From Olsenella uli (GTDB lineage Bacteria > Actinomycetota > Coriobacteriia > Coriobacteriales > Atopobiaceae), in NCBI RefSeq assembly GCF_901212655.1, contig NZ_CAAKON010000009.1, positions 24,755 through 88,754 of the forward strand: a DNA stretch of 64,000 nt, written 5' to 3'. Every line of letters begins with the position of its first letter. Positions within the stretch are counted from its first letter, which is position 1. The translations under genes and the position numbers were made by a program. The notes under the pieces were generated by a model. It did no database searches, had not been told where the DNA came from, and was given only the letters and a program-made list of their open reading frames with translations. Below, in pieces: positions 1-8,487 of the stretch.

Positions 1-1
1 C

Positions 2-586
2 GTATGCCCGGGCCACCGCCCGCAGATGGCCACTGTGCGACCGGGCATCTTTGCCGTGCCGGAGGCCGTTGCCGAGGGCATCGCCGTAGATGCCGCCGTG
101 GCGGCTGGCCGCGTGGCGGACGTTGCGCTTGGCGACGACGTGACGCCCATGGTACGCGTGACGGGGGTTGAGCCCAAGAACGCGGAGGGGTCAATCACGG
201 AGGCAGACGTGCTTGTGGTGGCCGGTCGCGGCATCGGTAGCAAGAAGGCGCTTCCGCTGGTGAGGCGCCTGGCAGAGCTCCTTGGCAAGAAGTATGACTG
301 CACGAGCGGCGTGGGCTGCACGCGCCCGCTCGTGGAGAGCGGTTGGCTTGACTACTCGCACCAGGTGGGCCAGACGGGCGTCTCCGTTGCGCCCAAGCTC
401 ATGGTGAGCGTGGGCGTCTCCGGCGCCATCCAGCACACCTCGGGCATTGGCGGGAGCCAGACCATCGTGGCCATCAACGAGGATGCCGAGGCGCCCATCT
501 TTGGCCTCGCCCAGTACAAGGTGGTGGGCGACTGCCTCGAGGTGCTTCCCGCGCTCATTGCCAGGCTGGAGGAAGAGCTCGCCTAG
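2..586 (+). CDS. etfA: Electron transfer flavoprotein alpha subunit, C-terminal part (5' end outside window)
   Basis: This is the C-terminal FAD-binding domain of the ETF alpha subunit, which with ETF beta passes electrons from acyl-CoA dehydrogenases or bifurcating partners. The reading frame is open to the window edge, and the residues before the first ATG ([10 protein letters not shown]) belong to the family, so the ATG at 26 is internal. Family signatures are the G-x-G-S-K-K segment ([13 protein letters not shown]), SGVGCTRP, a [13 protein letters not shown] stretch that contacts FAD, and [15 protein letters not shown]. The gene ends at a normal C-terminus. The beta subunit and any dehydrogenase partner must lie upstream, outside the window. 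Identity is firm; the physiological electron donor cannot be told from here. Confidence 0.93.
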   Translation, partial: VCPGHRPQMATVRPGIFAVPEAVAEGIAVDAAVAAGRVADVALGDDVTPMVRVTGVEPKNAEGSITEADVLVVAGRGIGSKKALPLVRRLAELLGKKYDCTSGVGCTRPLVESGWLDYSHQVGQTGVSVAPKLMVSVGVSGAIQHTSGIGGSQTIVAINEDAEAPIFGLAQYKVVGDCLEVLPALIARLEEELA

Positions 587-610
587 CGTTGCGGTACCCA
601 TGGGATGGCT

Positions 611-648
611 AACGGGCTTGGAGCCGCGCTTGTGGCTTCGAGCCCGTT
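611..648 (+). terminator. Inverted repeat after etfA
   Basis: An 8-bp perfect stem (611-618 pairs with 641-648), with an inner AGCC/GGCT pairing, lies 24 bases after the etfA stop. There is no T-tract, so it may be an mRNA 3' hairpin; the stronger terminator is at 757-797. Confidence 0.4.
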
Positions 649-756
649 GCACTTTCGGGTGTTCAGAGGGATGTGCTCTCATATGCCGTTGCGCTTGGGC
701 GCGTGACGCCCCCGGTTATTTCCGGGCGCTTGAGTTTGTGACGCGGCTGGCATGCG

Positions 757-797
757 AAAAAAGCCCCGGGCTGCATCGTTGCGGCCCGGGGCCTTTT
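757..797. terminator. Bidirectional rho-independent terminator between etfA and nfnB
   Basis: A perfect 9-bp GC-rich stem (763-771 with 784-792) is flanked by six A on the left and TTTT on the right. It can therefore terminate etfA on the plus strand and nfnB on the minus strand, which converge here. Confidence 0.8.
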
Positions 798-818
798 GCT
801 GGCTATGACAGGCGAGAC

Positions 819-2261
819 TTAGGCCTCTGCGGGCGCGGCCTCCTCGGCAGGCGTGCCGCCGCCGAGGGCCTCCATCATGGAGTGCGCGGCCTTCTTGCCG
901 GCGCCCATGGCCAGAATGACGGTCGCGGCACCGGTGACGATGTCGCCGCCGGCCCAGACCTTCGGGTTGGACGTCTTTCCGTCCTCGTCGGCAACGATGT
1001 AGCCCCACTTGTTGAGCTCAACGTCGGCCGCGAGCTTCGGGAACGGGTTGGCGAAGGTGCCGATGGCGGTGACGGCCACGTCGCACGGGATGTCGAACTC
1101 GGAGTTCGCCACGGCCTGTGGGCGGCGACGACCGCTCGCATCGGGCTCGCCGAGCTCCATGCGCTGCAGGCGCACCTTGCTCACGAAGCCGTTCTCGTCG
1201 GCGATGAACTCCACCGGCGACACCAGCGGCAGGACCTCCACGCCCTCCTGCTTGGCGTGGTGCAGCTCGGCGCGACGGGCCGGCATCTCGGCCTCGGTGC
1301 GACGATAGGCCAGGGTGACCTTGCCGGCGCCCAGGCGAAGCGCGGTGCGGGCGGCATCCATGGCCACGTTACCGCCACCGAACACCACGACGTTCTTGCC
1401 GTGCTTGGTGGGCGTGTCGTACTTGGGGAAGTTCTCCGCCTTCATGAGGTTCACGCGGGTGAGGTACTCGTTGGCGCAGAAGACGCCGGGGAGGTTCTCG
1501 CCCGGGACGTTCAGGAAGCGGGGGAGGCCGGCGCCCACGGCGAGGTACATGGCGTCGAAGCCCTGCTCCTCGAAGAGCTCCTTGGCGTCCGTGATGCGGC
1601 CCACGACGCTGTTGTACTCGAACTTGACGCCCAGCTTCTGCAGGCCGTCAATCTCGCGCTTGACGATGGTCTTGGGCAGACGGAACTCGGGGATGCCGTA
1701 GGTGAGCACGCCGCCGCCGGTGAAGAACGCCTCGAAGACGGTGACGTCATAGCCGTTCTTGGCCAGCTCGCCGGCGCAGGCAATGCCGGACGGGCCGGAG
1801 CCCACCACGGCCACCTTGATGCCATTGGACGGCTTGACCTCGGGCTCGTGCGCGAGCTCGCCGGCGTTGTCGCCCAGGAAGCGCTCCAGCTGGCCGATGG
1901 CGATGGGGTTGCCCTTCTTGTTGAGGACGCAGTTGCCCTCGCACTGGTTCTCCTGCGGGCAGACGCGGCCGCAGACGGAGGGCAGCATGCTCTCCTCGTG
2001 GATGACGTCGAGGCCCCCGCCAAAGTCGCCCTGGCGAATCTTCTCGATGAAGCGCGGGATGTTGATGTTGACCGGGCAGCCCTCGACGCAGTGCGGCTTC
2101 TTGCAGTCGAGGCAGCGGTTGGCCTCGGCGATGGTGTCGGCCATGGTGTAGCCGCGGTCGACCGGACGGAAGTCCTTCGCGCGTTCGGAGGCAACTTCCT
2201 CGTTGTCGGGCGTGCGCGGGGCCTTCATGTTGGGCTTATACTTACCGTTTACCTGTGGCAT
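819..2261 (-). CDS. nfnB: NADH-dependent ferredoxin:NADP+ oxidoreductase large subunit (NfnB); GltD-like flavoprotein
   Basis: 480 residues. The N-terminus carries two 4Fe-4S cysteine sets (C50, C53, C58, C62 and C97, C101, C107, C111). An FAD Rossmann motif GSGPSG follows at 154-159, and a second dinucleotide fold (VVFGGGNVAMDAA) binds NADP(H). Alone it resembles the glutamate synthase small subunit. No glutamate synthase large subunit is present, and the partner immediately upstream is an NfnA-type protein, so electron-bifurcating transhydrogenase (NADH + reduced ferredoxin to NADPH) is the better call. The start is supported by GAGGAG about 8 bases upstream and overlaps the end of nfnA by 13 bases. 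The last ~15 residues are an Ala/Pro/Glu tail of no known role. Confidence 0.88.
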   Translation of the reverse strand: MPQVNGKYKPNMKAPRTPDNEEVASERAKDFRPVDRGYTMADTIAEANRCLDCKKPHCVEGCPVNINIPRFIEKIRQGDFGGGLDVIHEESMLPSVCGRVCPQENQCEGNCVLNKKGNPIAIGQLERFLGDNAGELAHEPEVKPSNGIKVAVVGSGPSGIACAGELAKNGYDVTVFEAFFTGGGVLTYGIPEFRLPKTIVKREIDGLQKLGVKFEYNSVVGRITDAKELFEEQGFDAMYLAVGAGLPRFLNVPGENLPGVFCANEYLTRVNLMKAENFPKYDTPTKHGKNVVVFGGGNVAMDAARTALRLGAGKVTLAYRRTEAEMPARRAELHHAKQEGVEVLPLVSPVEFIADENGFVSKVRLQRMELGEPDASGRRRPQAVANSEFDIPCDVAVTAIGTFANPFPKLAADVELNKWGYIVADEDGKTSNPKVWAGGDIVTGAATVILAMGAGKKAAHSMMEALGGGTPAEEAAPAEA

Positions 2262-3088
2262 GCGCAGGTCTCCTCCTCATAGGCCTTGAGGGCGATGCCC
2301 TCTTCCGTGCGGTACGACGCCTGACGGGCGCGCAGGTCGTTCCAGTCGACGAGCGTGGCGTCAAAGTCGGGGCCGTCGACGCAGGCAAACTTGGTCTTGC
2401 CGCCCACCTCGACGCGGCAGCAGCCGCACATGCCGGTACCGTCGACCATGATCGGGTTCAGGGAGGCGACGATGGGGATGTTCTCTTCCTCGCAGGTGAT
2501 GGCAGAGAACTTCATCATCGGCACCGGGCCCACGCAGAAGGCGGCGTCGATCTCGCCGGACTCGCAGAGGCGCTTGAGCGGCAGGGTCACGACGCCCCTC
2601 TCGCCCTCGGAGCCATCATCGGTGGTGATGAAGAGGTGCTCGAGCGACAGGGCCTTGAACTGATCGGTGAGGATGAGGAGGTCCTTGGTGCGGGCGCCCA
2701 TGATGACGGAGACCTTCTTGCCCTGCTCGACGAAGGTGCGCGCCACGGGGTAGGCGATGGCGAGGCCCACGCCGCCGCCGATGACGGCCACGCGGTCGCC
2801 CTCAAGCTCGGTGGGGTTGCCCAGCGGGCCGGTGACGTCGAGGATCGAGTCACCCTCCTCGAACTTAGATAGCATCTCGGTGGTCTTGCCAATCACCATG
2901 AAGATGAACTCGACCCAACCCTCCTCGGGGTTCCAGCCGGCGAGGGTGAACGGAACGCGCTCGCCCTCCTCGTTCGCGCGGACCATGAGGAACTGGCCGG
3001 CATGGGCCTTCTTGGCCATCTGCGGCGCCTCCACGCGAAACTCGAACACCTTCTCCGAGAACTGCGTCTTTTTGAGGATCTTGTACAT
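2249..3088 (-). CDS. nfnA: NADH-dependent ferredoxin:NADP+ oxidoreductase small subunit (NfnA)
   Basis: 279 residues, the usual length for the FAD/NAD(H)- and 2Fe-2S-binding subunit related to dihydroorotate dehydrogenase electron-transfer subunits (PyrK/SudB). It has a ferredoxin-reductase beta-barrel (VPFTLAGW), a nucleotide motif IGGGVGLA, and a C-terminal 2Fe-2S cluster with C221, C223 or C224, and C236. It is translated just before nfnB with a 13-base overlap, indicating translational coupling. A strong Shine-Dalgarno (AGGAGAGGAG) precedes the ATG. A stand-alone role with a dihydroorotate dehydrogenase is unlikely because no pyrimidine gene is nearby. Confidence 0.88.
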   Translation of the reverse strand: MYKILKKTQFSEKVFEFRVEAPQMAKKAHAGQFLMVRANEEGERVPFTLAGWNPEEGWVEFIFMVIGKTTEMLSKFEEGDSILDVTGPLGNPTELEGDRVAVIGGGVGLAIAYPVARTFVEQGKKVSVIMGARTKDLLILTDQFKALSLEHLFITTDDGSEGERGVVTLPLKRLCESGEIDAAFCVGPVPMMKFSAITCEEENIPIVASLNPIMVDGTGMCGCCRVEVGGKTKFACVDGPDFDATLVDWNDLRARQASYRTEEGIALKAYEEETCACHR

Positions 3089-3352
3089 GCAGATCTCCTC
3101 TCCTGCTTCTCTTTAAGCTCGCTGATGACGACACGCGGGCAAACCCCGTCCCGTTCATGGCCGCGGGCGAGCAAATACACACGCGGAACAATCTTATCCG
3201 GTAAGGGCTATGCCTGGACCGGGATTCTGGTGAGAGAGAAGCCGCTACCTGCTGTGATTTTGAGAGCAAGACGTCCATTTGTCGTGCTAGTCGACGCGCA
3301 ACGCAACGCATCAGAAACAAATCTGCATGGTCATCAAGAATCCGCCGAACGG
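3089..3352. other. Intergenic region upstream of nfnA
   Basis: 264 bases between the pth terminator and nfnA. It must hold the nfnAB promoter. A weak TAAGAT -10-like hexamer is visible on the minus strand near 3190, but no convincing -35, known riboswitch or Rex-type operator is seen. No supported gene. Confidence 0.4.
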
Positions 3353-3396
3353 TAAAACAATGGTCCGGAACCCAATCGGATTCCGGACCAAAAAAC
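3353..3396 (-). terminator. Rho-independent terminator downstream of pth
   Basis: A perfect 10-bp stem (3361-3370 with 3381-3390) with a 10-base loop. On the minus strand it is followed by TTGTTTT, placing it 50-100 bases after the pth stop. An A-run on the other side gives it a partly bidirectional look. Confidence 0.8.
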
Positions 3397-3448
3397 AAGC
3401 TAGGCGCCTACGGACAGCCAGGGTCCAGCAAGCGCTCGGCACCGGGCC

Positions 3449-4081
3449 TTACCGGGCCCCCGGCTTGCCGGCGCCGTTCACGTGATCGCGTGCGTAGATG
3501 ACGCCCTGCGCGAGGCAGAGCCCGGCGGCACTGGCGGCGTCGGCGCAGGTCACGTCGAACTCCTCCAGCTCGGCCTTGCGGTACTCCTTGAGCACCCAGT
3601 CCGCCACGGGCATGCGTCCCGGTGGCATGCCGATGCCCACCCGGATGCGGCTGAAGTCACGGCTGCCCAGCTTGTTGATGATGGACTTGAGGCCGTTGTG
3701 CCCGGCGTGGCCGCCGCCCACCTTCACGCGCACGTCACCGGGGTCAAGGTCGAGCTCGTCGTGGATGACCAGCAGCTCCTCGGGCGCCACGCCGTACTCG
3801 GCGCACAACTTGGAGATGGGGCCTCCGCTCGTGTTCATGTAGCTCTGCGGCTTGGCGAGCACCACCTCGCGCACGCCGGGCCTGCCGTCCTCGTCCACGC
3901 AGCGCACACGCACCACGGCAACCTCGGCGCCGCACTGGCTCTTCCAGTAGCCGGCACCCAGCCTGCGGCCCAGCTCGTCGATGCTCCTAAAGCCGGCGTT
4001 GTGTCTCGTGGCCGCATACTCCTCGCCAGGGTTGCCCAGGCCTGCCACAAGGCGAATCGTCTTTGGCTGTGCTGCAGCCAT
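3449..4081 (-). CDS. pth: Peptidyl-tRNA hydrolase
   Basis: 210 residues, normal for bacterial Pth, which releases tRNA from peptidyl-tRNAs that drop off the ribosome. Signatures in order are LVAGLGNPGEEY, the catalytic histidine H27 in TRHNAGF, KPQSYMN, the HDELDLDPG aspartate loop, GGGHAGHNGLKSI, and RIRVGIGMPPG. The ATG is preceded by a textbook AGGAGG. It follows prs on the same strand (prs-pth is a common bacterial order) and is probably cotranscribed with it, although a strong GC hairpin lies in the gap. Confidence 0.97.
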   Translation of the reverse strand: MAAAQPKTIRLVAGLGNPGEEYAATRHNAGFRSIDELGRRLGAGYWKSQCGAEVAVVRVRCVDEDGRPGVREVVLAKPQSYMNTSGGPISKLCAEYGVAPEELLVIHDELDLDPGDVRVKVGGGHAGHNGLKSIINKLGSRDFSRIRVGIGMPPGRMPVADWVLKEYRKAELEEFDVTCADAASAAGLCLAQGVIYARDHVNGAGKPGAR

Positions 4082-4098
4082 GATGCCTCCTCATGCGA

Positions 4099-4128
4099 GG
4101 GGCCGCGCGCCTCGCGGCGTGCGGCCCC
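4099..4128 (-). other. GC hairpin between prs and pth
   Basis: An 8-bp perfect stem (4099-4106 with 4121-4128) sits in the prs-pth gap without a T-tract. It may stabilise a processed mRNA end or attenuate read-through into pth; sequence alone does not decide. Confidence 0.4.
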
Positions 4129-4227
4129 AAAGTCTCGGGTATCGGATGCTGTCCGGCAGACTGCACCCTTGGGCGTCCATGGCGAGCGAGGCCATGGGAT
4201 GGGGCGGCCCGGCGCGGACCTGGCCGC

Positions 4228-5220
4228 TTACAGGTTGAAGCGGCCGCCCACCATGCCAGACACCGAGGTGTTGGTGAAGACGTGGTAGATGCACTCAGAG
4301 ATCTCGTTGGCAACGGAGATGGTCTTCACCTTCGTGCCAAGCTCCTCGGCCGCGTGCGGCACGGAGTCCGTGACGACGCACTCCACGATGGGCGCGTCCT
4401 CCAGGCGCTCGATGGCGGGGCCGGAGAAGATGCCGTGGGTGGCGCACACGTAGATGTCGCCGGCACCCATGTTCTTGAGCTCCTTGATGGCGCCGCAGAG
4501 CGTGCCTGCGGTGTCGATCATGTCGTCGTTGATGATGCAGGTCTTGCCCTCGATGTCACCGATGATGCCCATGACCTCGGCCATGTTGTGGCGCGGACGG
4601 CCCTTGTGGGCGATGGCGAGGCTGCAGCCCAGGTCATCGGAGAGCTTCTTGCAGGCCTTGGCGCGTCCCACGTCCGGGGAGACGACGACGGTGTTGTCCC
4701 AGTCGAAGTTCTTGTTCTTGAAGTACTCGCCAAAGAGGGGGAGTGCCGTGAGGTGGTTCACGGGCACGTCGAAGAAGCCCTCGATCTGGCCCTGGTGCAG
4801 GTCGAGCGTGATGACGCGGTCCACGCCGGCGGTCTCGAGCAGGTTGGCCACGAGACGCGCCGTGATCGGCTCGCGCGGGGAGGCCTTGCGGTCCTGGCGG
4901 GCGTAGGCGTAGTGGGGAATGACGGCGGTGATGGAGCGAGCCGAGGCACGGGTGGCGGCGTCGGCCATGATGAGGGTCTCCATCAGCAGGTCGTTGACGT
5001 TGGCGCCAACGATGGACTGGATGAAGAAGACGTCGCAGCCGCGGACGGACTCGTCGAAGCGGGCGTAGATCTCGCCGTTGGCGAAGTGCTCGAGCGTGAG
5101 GCCCTCCACCTCGATGCCCAGGGTCTTGGCGATGGACGCCGCGAGGTCAGGGTTGCTCGTGCCCGTATAGATGCGGAGTCGCTTTCTGATGGGGACGAGC
5201 TGGTCGAGGTCTTCGTACAT
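4228..5220 (-). CDS. prs: Ribose-phosphate pyrophosphokinase (PRPP synthetase)
   Basis: 330 residues, class I PRPP synthetase making PRPP from ribose 5-phosphate and ATP for nucleotide, histidine and tryptophan synthesis. Features are GTSNPDLAASIAKTLG and FANGEIYARFDESVRG in the N-terminal half, the flexible-loop region YAYARQDRK, the ribose-5-phosphate-binding VVSPDVGRAKACKKL segment, and the PRPP-binding loop NDDMIDTAGTL. The ATG is supported by GGAAGG upstream. The preceding glmU is on the same strand but separated by a terminator-like hairpin, so prs probably has its own promoter in 5221-5320. Confidence 0.97.
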   Translation of the reverse strand: MYEDLDQLVPIRKRLRIYTGTSNPDLAASIAKTLGIEVEGLTLEHFANGEIYARFDESVRGCDVFFIQSIVGANVNDLLMETLIMADAATRASARSITAVIPHYAYARQDRKASPREPITARLVANLLETAGVDRVITLDLHQGQIEGFFDVPVNHLTALPLFGEYFKNKNFDWDNTVVVSPDVGRAKACKKLSDDLGCSLAIAHKGRPRHNMAEVMGIIGDIEGKTCIINDDMIDTAGTLCGAIKELKNMGAGDIYVCATHGIFSGPAIERLEDAPIVECVVTDSVPHAAEELGTKVKTISVANEISECIYHVFTNTSVSGMVGGRFNL

Positions 5221-5320
5221 GAGTCCGCCTTCCCGTGTGAGGTCCGGAGTCGTTTCTTGCCGATTGTCTAGCTTACTATTTCTTGCTTTGTGATGGAGCT
5301 CAGCCGGTGTTTGCTCCCAT

Positions 5321-5348
5321 AAAAATGCGGGTCAAGCGTTTTGCCCGC
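5321..5348 (-). terminator. Terminator downstream of glmU
   Basis: On the minus strand a GCGGG...CCCGC stem (5344-5348 with 5327-5331), containing an inner CAA/TTG pairing, is followed by ATTTTT. It lies about 100 bases after the glmU stop and before the prs start. Confidence 0.65.
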
Positions 5349-5449
5349 CTGGCCCGCACACCGTCTGTCTACGTTTTGTGGCAGTTTGCGCGTGACCCCG
5401 GCAACGCCGTTGCGTCACCGGGGCCATCCTCATACCTTGTCGCCGTGCC

Positions 5450-6862
5450 CTACTTCTGGGCCTTCAGCGCCTCGCGATGCTTGTGCGCCCAGCCCTCGAT
5501 GTTGGTCTGGCGCGCGCGCCCCACGCCCAGGGCGTCGGCCGGCACGGGCTTCGTGATGACGGAGCCGGCGGCCACGAGCGCGCCGTCGCCAATCTCGGCG
5601 GGCGCCACCATCATCGTGTCAGAGCCCACGAAGACGCCGTCGCCGATGACGGTCTTGTGCTTGTGGACGCCGTCGTAGTTACAGGTGATGGAACCGGCGC
5701 CGATGTTCACGCCGCTGCCCATGGTGGTGTCGCCGATGTAGGAGAGGTGCGGCACCTTGGACCCCTCGCCGATCGTGGACTTCTTGATCTCCACGTGCGT
5801 GCCTGCCTTGGAGCCGTCGAGCATGTGGGTGCCGGGGCGCAGGTAGGCGCGCGGGCCGCAGTCCACGGCGTTCTCGAGCACGGCGTCGATGGCCACCGTC
5901 TCGTCGATGACGCAGCCGTCGCCGGCTCGCACGTTCGTAAGGCGCGTCTGGGGGCCCAGCTGGCAGTCCTCGCCCACGTGGGTGTCGCCGATCAGGAAGG
6001 TCTGCGGCCACACCACCGTGTCGCGGCCGATGGTGCAGTCTGGGCCGATCCAGGCCTGCATGGGGTCGATGAAGGTGACGCCCTCGGCCATGAGGCGGTC
6101 GTTGATGCGGTCGCGGGCGATGCGCGTGGCGCGGGCGAGCTCGGAGCGGCTGTTCACGCCCAGGCCCTCGGTGTAGTCGTTCACGTGCACCACGGCCACG
6201 CGGTCACCGTGGGAGCGGAGAATCTCGATCATGTCCGGGAGGTAGTACTCGCCCTGGGCGTTGTCGTGCCCGATCTCGCCGATGTGGGCGGCGAGCTTGG
6301 CGCCGTCGAAGGCATAGCAGCCGGCGTTGAGCTCGTGGAGCGTCTCGAGCTGCTCGGGCGTGCAGTCCTTCTGCTCGATGTTGCGGATGACGTTGCCTCC
6401 GGCGTCGAGCTCGATGCGGCCGTAGCCGGTGGGGTCGGGGGCGGTGATGGTGAGGATGGAGGCCGCCGTGACGCCGTCTGCCACGGACTCCACGAAGCGC
6501 CGGATCGTCTCGGGGCGGGCGAGCGGCAGGTCGCCGTTCAGGACGACGACGGGGCCGGCATCGACGCCGGTGGCCTCGAGGGCGCAGCGCACGGCGTGGC
6601 CGGTGCCGAGGCGCTCGGTCTGCTCGACGCACTCGACGCTGACGTCTGCGCGCTCGCCGTAGGCGGCGCCCACGATGGCGCGGACCTCGTCGGCGTGGCT
6701 GCCCACCACCAGCACGATGCGCGTGCAGCCGCCGGCGATGGCGGCGTCTGCCACCCAGCACACCATCGGCTTGCCGAGGATCTCGTGCGCAACCTTTGCG
6801 TGGTTGGACTTCATGCGGGTTCCCTCGCCCGCGGCGAGGATGATTGCGGTGGCGTTGGCCAT
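5450..6862 (-). CDS. glmU: Bifunctional UDP-N-acetylglucosamine pyrophosphorylase / glucosamine-1-phosphate N-acetyltransferase
   Basis: 470 residues. The N-terminal uridyltransferase domain opens with the LAAGEGTRMKS nucleotide-binding motif and the downstream lysine (HAKVAHEILGKP). The C-terminal half is a left-handed beta-helix of hexapeptide repeats (for example IGDTTMGSGVNIGAG, ITCNYDG) that acetylates GlcN-1-P. Together they make UDP-GlcNAc for peptidoglycan. I chose the ATG at 6862 because AGGAG sits 8 bases upstream and homology begins there; a longer in-frame extension to 6916 has no support. It probably shares the region upstream with tRNA-Gln. Confidence 0.97.
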   Translation of the reverse strand: MANATAIILAAGEGTRMKSNHAKVAHEILGKPMVCWVADAAIAGGCTRIVLVVGSHADEVRAIVGAAYGERADVSVECVEQTERLGTGHAVRCALEATGVDAGPVVVLNGDLPLARPETIRRFVESVADGVTAASILTITAPDPTGYGRIELDAGGNVIRNIEQKDCTPEQLETLHELNAGCYAFDGAKLAAHIGEIGHDNAQGEYYLPDMIEILRSHGDRVAVVHVNDYTEGLGVNSRSELARATRIARDRINDRLMAEGVTFIDPMQAWIGPDCTIGRDTVVWPQTFLIGDTHVGEDCQLGPQTRLTNVRAGDGCVIDETVAIDAVLENAVDCGPRAYLRPGTHMLDGSKAGTHVEIKKSTIGEGSKVPHLSYIGDTTMGSGVNIGAGSITCNYDGVHKHKTVIGDGVFVGSDTMMVAPAEIGDGALVAAGSVITKPVPADALGVGRARQTNIEGWAHKHREALKAQK

Positions 6863-7117
6863 GGGATGTCTCCTGTCGTATGCGGGGCGCGGGGCGCCCG
6901 TCACAGTTGGCGCCATGATACCGCACGCGTGCGAAGGGGCCGTGGCCGTTGGCCGTGCGTCTCGGGGGACTTGCTCGCGGCTCTTTGCTGGCCGTGCCGT
7001 CCTGATCGAAACGCGACCTCATCACGTATGCAAGTGTGCCCGTCCGCGAACGGCTGCCAAAGGCGGGCGCCGGGCGAATCGCGGAGGCGTTCCTCAGCGT
7101 AAACAAAAACCAGCGCG

Positions 7118-7192
7118 TGGCTGGGGCACTAGGATTCGAACCTAGGTAACGGGAATCAAAATCCCGGGTCCTGACCACTGGACGATGCCCCA
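7118..7192 (-). tRNA. tRNA-Gln (anticodon TTG), CCA encoded
   Basis: On the minus strand the acceptor stem TGGGGCA/TGCCCCA, a CGGGA/TCCCG anticodon stem with loop TTTTGAT, and a T-arm with GGTTCGAATCC form a full cloverleaf. The loop gives anticodon TTG (glutamine), the discriminator base is G, and the 3' CCA is genomically encoded (7120-7118). It is a single tRNA, not a cluster. Confidence 0.97.
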
Positions 7193-7211
7193 GCCTCGCG
7201 CTGGCGTTGAT

Positions 7212-7217
7212 AGTGTA
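7212..7217 (-). promoter_or_regulatory. Candidate -10 box for tRNA-Gln
   Basis: TACACT on the minus strand lies about 20 bases upstream of the mature tRNA 5' end, a suitable distance for a short leader. No good -35 hexamer is seen 17 bases upstream, so this is weak. Confidence 0.3.
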
Positions 7218-7261
7218 ACAGCTCGCGGCGGGCGCGAGAGCGAACTCGTATTGATTGCCGC

Positions 7262-8485
7262 CTACTGATACCGGAGCGCCTCGACCGGGTCGAGCTTGGC
7301 GGCGCGGCGGGCGGGGTAGTAGCCAAACACGAGGCCGATGAGCACGCAGATGCCGCAGGCGACACCCACCGCGCCCGCCGAGATGGCCGGGGCCACGCTG
7401 CCGCTGGCACCCATGCTCGAGGCGAGCCCGCTCGTGCTCGCCACGTACGCAAGCGCCCAGCTCCCGCCGTAGCCAACCGCCACGCCGATGACGCCACCGG
7501 CCACGCTGATGGCGATGGACTCCCACAGAAACTGCGTGGTGATGTCGCCGCGCGTGGCGCCCAGCGCGCGCCTGAGGCCGATCTCACGGATGCGCTCCGT
7601 GACGCTGGTGAGCATCATGTTCATGATGCCGATGCCTCCCACCAGCAGCGATATGCCGGCGACGGCACCCATCATGAGCGAGAAGGAGTTCATGTACTCG
7701 TTCAGCGAGTCGATGGCCTCCTTCATGGACTGTACGTAGATGGAGCTCTCGATCTCGTCGTCGGGAACGTTCTGCATCTTGGCCAGCTGCTGCTTGGTCT
7801 TCTCTACGAGCGAGGAGATGTCCACACCCTCGCGGGCAAAGCCCACCACGTCGTTGAGGCCCCGGCCGCCCGCGCCCAGGCGGTCCCTCACGGTGTTGGG
7901 CGGCAGCCATGCGTTGCCGTAGCCGTCGCCACCGCCCATCATCGAGCTTGAGGGGAGCACGCCCACCACCTGGTAGGGTGAGCCGTTGATCCGCACGGTC
8001 TTGCCCGTGGGGTCGGCGTTGGGATCGCCAAAGAGCTGCCGCATGCCGTCCGTGGTGAGCAGACACACCTGGGCGCCACCCGCGGCCTCCTCGGCCGTCC
8101 AGAGGCGTCCCGTGGAGACGGAGAGACCGCTTGCGCGTAGGTAGCGCTCGTCCCCACCGTAGAAGGTGGCGCTGAGCTGACCGTTGTCGGAGGTCATCTC
8201 GCCGCCGGTGACGTATGCGCCGGTGATGAACTCGTACTTGGGCAGCGCCTGCTCGAGGGTCTCCAGGTCGTCCTCCGTGAGGCCGTGGGGCGCGTACATC
8301 GAGACGCGCCGGGCGGCGTCGAGCCCCAGCTCGCCTACGAGCGAGTTGCGGATGCCGCCGATGAGCGAGGTCATGGCGATGACGGCGGCGATGCCGATGA
8401 CGATGCCGAGCACGGTGAGCAGCGAGCGCCCTCGGTTGGCGTCGAGGGCGCTCACGGTCTCCGCGGCGAGGTCGCGTGGGGTCAT
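7262..8485 (-). CDS. MacB-type ABC transporter permease
   Basis: 407 residues, the usual MacB/YknZ-like permease size. The N-terminus has one membrane segment ([21 protein letters not shown], about residues 20-40) and a large MacB-PCD extracytoplasmic domain. Three C-terminal membrane segments form the FtsX domain, with the coupling motif [14 protein letters not shown]. Start at 8485: GGAGGTG lies just upstream and the ATPase gene stops 2 bases before. Its operon partners are the ATPase (8488-9306) and the adaptor (9309-11138). Such tripartite-like systems export peptides, lipoproteins or drugs from Gram-positives; the substrate here is unknown. Confidence 0.9.
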   Translation of the reverse strand: MTPRDLAAETVSALDANRGRSLLTVLGIVIGIAAVIAMTSLIGGIRNSLVGELGLDAARRVSMYAPHGLTEDDLETLEQALPKYEFITGAYVTGGEMTSDNGQLSATFYGGDERYLRASGLSVSTGRLWTAEEAAGGAQVCLLTTDGMRQLFGDPNADPTGKTVRINGSPYQVVGVLPSSSMMGGGDGYGNAWLPPNTVRDRLGAGGRGLNDVVGFAREGVDISSLVEKTKQQLAKMQNVPDDEIESSIYVQSMKEAIDSLNEYMNSFSLMMGAVAGISLLVGGIGIMNMMLTSVTERIREIGLRRALGATRGDITTQFLWESIAISVAGGVIGVAVGYGGSWALAYVASTSGLASSMGASGSVAPAISAGAVGVACGICVLIGLVFGYYPARRAAKLDPVEALRYQ

Positions 8486-8487
8486 GG

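Noticed and set aside
819-2261. Glutamate synthase small subunit (GltD) as function
   Set aside because: Similar sequence, but the overlapping NfnA-type gene and absence of a large subunit favour NfnB.
447-2282. 611-codon open frame on the plus strand opposite nfnB
   Set aside because: It is the antisense shadow of a GC-rich gene; composition is low-complexity Gly/Ala/Leu/Val/His and no domain is visible, whereas nfnB has full motifs.
2865-3398. 177-codon minus-strand frame starting in the pth terminator
   Set aside because: Begins inside a terminator and overlaps nfnA in another frame; not protein-like.
5477-7102. 541-codon plus-strand frame opposite glmU
   Set aside because: Antisense shadow running through the glmU start and upstream region; no protein family resemblance.
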